Shown piece by piece: positions 60,011-64,000 of a stretch of 64,000 bases of DNA. A program made the position numbers and the translations under genes. Source of the DNA: Zygnema cylindricum (Eukaryota > Streptophyta > Zygnematophyceae > Zygnematales > Zygnemataceae); the NCBI GenBank assembly GCA_037447655.1, contig JBBHKE010002442.1, positions 37,161 through 101,160 of the forward strand, given 5' to 3'. Each line of letters begins with the position of its first letter. Position 1 is the first letter of the stretch. The notes under the pieces were generated by a model. That model searched no databases. It saw nothing but the letters and a program-made list of their open reading frames with translations, and had not been told where the DNA came from.

Positions 60011-61255
60011 AAATTTTTCGAGGTACATCACCATTTACAGAAAAATTTGAGCCGCGACACATTGGATAATGAGCACAAGTGTCACGACGGCAACCATTGG
60101 AAATCAAAAAAAATCGCACGCGATATATCTCTATACAAATTTGACCGGCTTTCTATTAGCGGTTTGAGTAAATGTACGGACTGATTGCGGTGTCTTGTAA
60201 CAAATCATGCACAAATGGGAAAGACAGTCTACAAATTGACATAGCTTTACAGAAATTAAGTATCATAGAATTTTGTAAAACAACATATCCTTAAACGTTC
60301 TTAGAGTTGTGAAAACATGTCATCAAAAACACCCATTAAATCCCATATGGTGTATACCCGTTGTCACGTAATCTGCATATATTTATATGCTTCAAGACAT
60401 TTATGTTTGCCACACTATTACATCTTGCATAAGACATTCTTGCGGTTTGAAAATGTTTGCGTTTGTATTTTTCATTAAAACACCCTATGGTTGTTGTTCC
60501 CACATATAACACTCCTTTGTACTTCTTTGTAATATCCTTTTAGATAAAACAGAAACACAGACCATGTCAATGTAACGAGCATTCATTTTCAAGTACATTC
60601 AAAAATCCAACCAAAAACAAAAAAAAATCGTAACATGCTTTTTTCACGCTATTTTTGTTGGCGCCCATTCACACTATTCCTAGCAAAGCTCATTCGTCAT
60701 ACGAAAAAAAAGGAACCCTAAAAAATGAGTTGGTATCTAACAAGGCGTCTACAAAGAGTACAAATTTTTTGTTGTAGAATGCCTTGGTACGCACGTACAT
60801 GGTACCCAAATTAATATTTTTGGTCGGTGTGACAATTATTGACGATTTTCAATATTTGATCCTAACTTACGTGGTTCCCTTAAATTGCGAAAACGTTTAT
60901 TACAATCTTTCCGTGATAGAACATCGTTCATAAGCATGTGTCATATTGTAACATCCTCTAATGTTGGTCGTACAAATACATAATTTCCTTGTAGAACTTC
61001 ACCTTTAAAAGAAAAATACATTTTAGTTTGTAAAGATTGAAATTTAATCGCGAAGCGTTACGTTGAACTTAAACGCAAACTAAAGGAGGACGTGATACAT
61101 ATAAATTAACTCGCACAAAGCGAAATAAACATTTTACACGATAAGAAAATGGACCCTCTTAAAAATATTGATGAAACTAATTGTAAAATATGCCAGTCGT
61201 CACGCGGGACCGAATCAATCCACACTATTTACGATTCACGATTAGATTACAATTT

Positions 61256-61762
61256 TGCAGGTAAGTTAAAAGCCAACATGTGCTCTCACAATGAAGCTCA
61301 TGTATAGTGAGTGTAAAAGGGGTAAAGAGTAAACCACAACACACTACAATGCACAGCGGAAAGACTCCCAGGATCTCCTCGTAACAACAGCAACAGTACA
61401 CAGCATACACGGATAAGATTGAGCTTTATTATTCGGGAGAAGGTTACAAGTTGAAAGTTTGCTGCAAAGGTCTACTCAAAGAGTCTGTTGTTCACTAAGT
61501 TTACTTTACTATTTATACCAACTAGCTGCTAGTCAATCAAGCACTACACAATTGTACACGTGGACCTTCACAGTCAACCGAGGTCCATCCAAACTATCTT
61601 TATAGAACTATGAAGTACAATCTACATTCTCTGGCGTTGCTATGCTGCTACGCTGCGTTGCAATGTTAGAATACTAAGGTTCTACGTTGTTATGCTGCGC
61701 TACTCTGGCGTCGTAGCTGCGCTGCTCTGGAACCACAACTACAGCAACCTTGTCCCTAACAA
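61256..61762 (-). repeat. 3' LTR of the chromovirus (about 507 bp)
   Basis: Proposed from TGTTAGGGACAAGGTTGC (minus strand, from 61762) to TTACCTGCA (61256), giving TG...CA ends. Inside are a TATAAATA box near 61513-61520 and, about 100 bases later, AATAAA near 61417-61422 in minus-strand order, as expected for U3-R-U5. The purine-rich tract lies some 30 bases before the proposed start rather than next to it, so the outer boundary could be off. Confidence 0.55.
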
Positions 61763-61854
61763 TATTGTACAATTATTTGTAACCCTGTAATAATGCCTCC
61801 CACTAAGGATTCAGCGTCCCGTTGAACCTCACTTGCTCAAGGGAACTGAAGTTG

Positions 61855-63115
61855 CTAGAGTATCCCGTATGTCTCCTCACGGTACTTCTCGAATTCTTGT
61901 CGTAGAGTGTCCAATTGACTTTGGAGCTGCTCACATCCAGTCTCCAGCAGCGCAATGTGATGGTCCGCCGCTGCCAAGCGTCTCCGGGTGATCCGCACCC
62001 GAACTTGGTCCTCCCCTTCCTCTGGTGCAACCCTTGGTGCTTCGGGTTCCGGCGGAATGGCCGCCGGTGCAAGTGCTTCAGGTGCCGAGATTTGGGAAGC
62101 TTCGGGTGCTTCGATTTGTTATGCCCCACCTACCCCCCCATCCGCTAGTTCCCACCGAGGTACCTTCCTCAATTTGAAGGAAACGTGTTTCCTAGCAGCT
62201 CGAGCCCGCTGCAGAGCATTCTTCCGGGCCAGCTTGAGTGCCCGTACCTCGGGTGTGATTTTAGCCCGAGAGATGATGTCATGAAGACAGACATCCCATG
62301 GGTGATATTGGCTGAGCGACCCCGGAACATCTAACCGGTACCAATAGTGGTCTTCTACCACTTCCACAAATGATAGGGCATGAGGGTTTAACTGCACGTA
62401 GCCGTTATGGTTATTCCCTAAGGCCTTCGTTCTCATGAAATTCCAAGACGGGTGTGACGGCACGCTGGGGTTGATGTAAATGGGGTCCCCAGATTTGCTT
62501 GTGCGCCACGCTGCGGGCCACTCTGAAGGATCCCAATAGAAGAGCTTAGCAAAACTGAAGGTGAGGTCCGGATGTTGGGTGTCAATAGGGAGTGGGAAGA
62601 GGTAATCGGGAGTTTCTTCTCTTTTTTCACTCTCCTCGTCCGTGCCTTCTTGTTCCTCTCGAAGAAGAAATACATTGTCGTCGTTGGAGTACTGATCTTC
62701 TGCCTTATTTTCAGATCTTTCCGAGGACTGCTCGTCTGCAATGCTTTCGTTATTTAGGTCCCTCATCACCTCCAGATCAGAGGCACGCACCTCAATTTAA
62801 GGGGTGTTGGTTCCCGTTTTGTCTCCTCATCGTCCGAGATCTCATGATCCTCTTCATCCTCCTGATCTTCCTCTTAGAGTGGGTTGTATTCAGGATCCTG
62901 CGAATTTTCTAACCCTTCTCCTCCACTGGTCTCCGCTGGCCTTGCCTCGCTACTGGCTGTCTCTTCCGGTTCCAGCTCTGCCCTACCTTCCTCCTCTGGT
63001 TTGCCTCTACCATGACCTCCGCCGCCACTAACAATCTATCAGAGCAGGGTATATCCTCTTGCCCTACAGGTAAAAGTCTCCTCCTTTTCGGTGGTGGAGA
63101 GGACGACAACGCCAT
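61855..63115 (-). pseudogene. Extra ORF between chromodomain and 3' LTR of the chromovirus, decayed
   Basis: Same strand as pol. A possible start at 63115 gives a basic N-terminus (SSSPPPKRRRLLP). After a frame change an acidic region follows (LEPEETASSEARPAETSGGE, then EEDQEDEEDHEISDDEE), interrupted by one TAA. Near 62800 a further frame change leads into the main block, 62119-62790, with LFYWDPSEWPAAWRTS and YVQLNPHALSFVEVVEDHYW. A TAA at 62119-62121 is followed in the same frame by a Pro/Ala/Glu linker and a probable coiled coil (IALLETGCEQLQSQLDTLRQ) to the stop at 61855-61857. The full reading length would be about 420 residues. No family is recognised. Confidence 0.65.
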
Positions 63116-63457
63116 GGATGCTGATGTGCACGATAATTCAGGTAATTCGAGAAGTGGAGGTAAAATGGCTGTGCGGAACGAGAGGCTCTCCCAACTGCTT
63201 CGACTAGGTTGGTCGCGAATGCTGATGGCGGCTTTACCCGCGAGGGTTGAGGGTTTCATTGTTGGACTTTTCCACACATCGCAGCGTGCGAGGGTATCGC
63301 CGCGTCTTACATTTCTTAAATTGCGCTGCCGCGACCAAACCGCGGGTTCGTCGTCACCAATGTTGTGATGCACAACTGCGCCGTTGCGATTTCCTGTCAG
63401 CGCAGCGGTAGCGCTGCGATTCTCCAACGGCACCGCTGCTATGCTTTGCTTCGGTGG

Positions 63458-64000
63458 CTACGGAACCAGAGTGCTGCGATTCGTTATTATCGCCGCTGCG
63501 TTCCTTTGCTGAGTCCCCAAGATGATTGCGATGGTTGCAACATTGCGATTCGTTCCTTTATCGCGGCCTTTGCGATTGCCCTTCCGGTTAAGCTCAGTGT
63601 CCGCACTCTGCGTAAACCGGCGTAGCAATTCGGGTGAATGCAGATCCATCTCGTCCACCCAAGAATCGTCTTCAACTCCGTAGCCCTTCCAGCGCACCAA
63701 ATATTGTGTGGAGTGAGAATTTCGAAGGCAACGCGATTGAAGGATTTCCTCCACCTCGTACTCGTCCGAAGTACCCTTAATTGGCGGTCATGGGGTATGC
63801 GGGCGTCGATTAGGAAAAAGCGAATCGGGGTCGAGAAACGGTTTGAGGGAAACATGAAAAACATTATAGATATGCCAGTCCTTAGGAATATCCAATTTAT
63901 AGGCCACCTCACCCACTTTCGAAAGAACCGTGAAAGGGCGCGTAAATATTGTTGTCAATTTCTTGGAGAGGGCACCCAGTAATGACATGTTTGCCATGTT
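63458..64000 (-). pseudogene. Chromovirus pol 3' end: integrase tail and chromodomain
   Basis: The integrase C-terminal (GPY/F-like) module reads RPFTVLSKVGEVAYKLDIP then HIYNVFHVSLKPFLDP, the classic 'VFHVSLLK' region. An in-frame TGA (63786-63788, CCATGACC, explicable as CGA to TGA) separates it from a chromodomain, EYEVEEILQSRCLRNSHSTQ and YLVRWKGYGVEDDSWVDEMD, ending at the stop 63458-63460. The frame otherwise stays open. Truncated by the window edge. The single nonsense codon suggests a fairly young but inactive copy. Confidence 0.92.

Larger units (their letters stand above)
57216..61255. other. Intergenic region upstream of the LRR gene with transposon fragments
   Basis: No supported gene. 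The first 1.5 kb is the likely promoter and 5' leader of the LRR gene (minus strand). AT-rich sequence with CCCTAAA-like words follows at 58400-58700. Fragments of two element families lie at 59.2 and 59.8 kb (separate entries). Confidence 0.5.
61256..64000 (-). mobile_element. Ty3/gypsy chromovirus, 3' end only (cut by the window edge)
   Basis: Reading on the minus strand from the right edge come the integrase C-terminal region, a chromodomain, a 0.34-kb gap, a decayed extra ORF, a purine-rich stretch (AGTGGGAGG near 61795) and a 3' LTR. An integrase-fused chromodomain defines chromoviruses. The 5' part lies beyond 64000, so the target duplication cannot be checked. Confidence 0.9.

Overview
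The window looks like nuclear DNA of a streptophyte (land plant or close algal relative). It carries a DUF789 protein, a family known from plants, a plant-type LRR protein encoded as one repeat per roughly 70-base exon, a CAAX prenyl protease of STE24 type, and plant-style hAT, Stowaway-like, Ty1/copia and Ty3/gypsy chromovirus elements. Introns are long (often 0.5 to 3 kb) and AT-rich, and GA/CT, TTTG and poly-C tracts are frequent. The genus cannot be read from the sequence.

Layout. 1-599: a perfect mirror repeat (same-strand reversal, not reverse complement). 2.4-9.65 kb, minus strand: first nine exons of an STE24/FACE1-like prenyl protease; its metalloprotease exons lie beyond the left edge. 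9.65-10.8 kb: intergenic region between two head-to-head genes. 10.8-23.0 kb, plus strand: a 13-exon gene model that is in frame throughout and joins an N-terminal ubiquitin-like segment to a long disordered region and a C-terminal DUF789 domain. 23.5-24.1 kb: a TTTG satellite. 24.6-37.4 kb: a nested transposon cluster. It holds a copia gag remnant split by a hairpin MITE, an ATCGAT-rich element interrupted by two inverted copies of a TAA-flanked element, a complete 5.0-kb hAT element with an intact 8-bp target duplication but a dead transposase, a third copy of the TAA-flanked element, and more MITEs. 37.5-57.2 kb, minus strand: a gene for an LRR protein with a signal peptide, an LRRNT-like cap and about 22 one-LRR exons. 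It ends in a broken repeat beside the transposon cluster, with no membrane or kinase exons visible. 57.2-61.2 kb: intergenic DNA with transposon fragments. 61.26-64.0 kb, minus strand: the 3' end of a Ty3/gypsy chromovirus (integrase tail, chromodomain, a decayed extra ORF, then the 3' LTR), cut by the window edge.

The genes show no shared pathway. STE24 would process CAAX proteins at the ER membrane, the UBL-DUF789 protein has no known function, and the LRR protein would be secreted or apoplastic. Exon boundaries were placed by hand from GT/AG sites, phase and homology, so they are models. The strongest leads are the mirror repeat (unexplained by any copying mechanism I know, so possibly an artefact), the UBL-DUF789 architecture, the truncated LRR gene next to nested transposons, the datable hAT insertion, and the extra ORF of the chromovirus.
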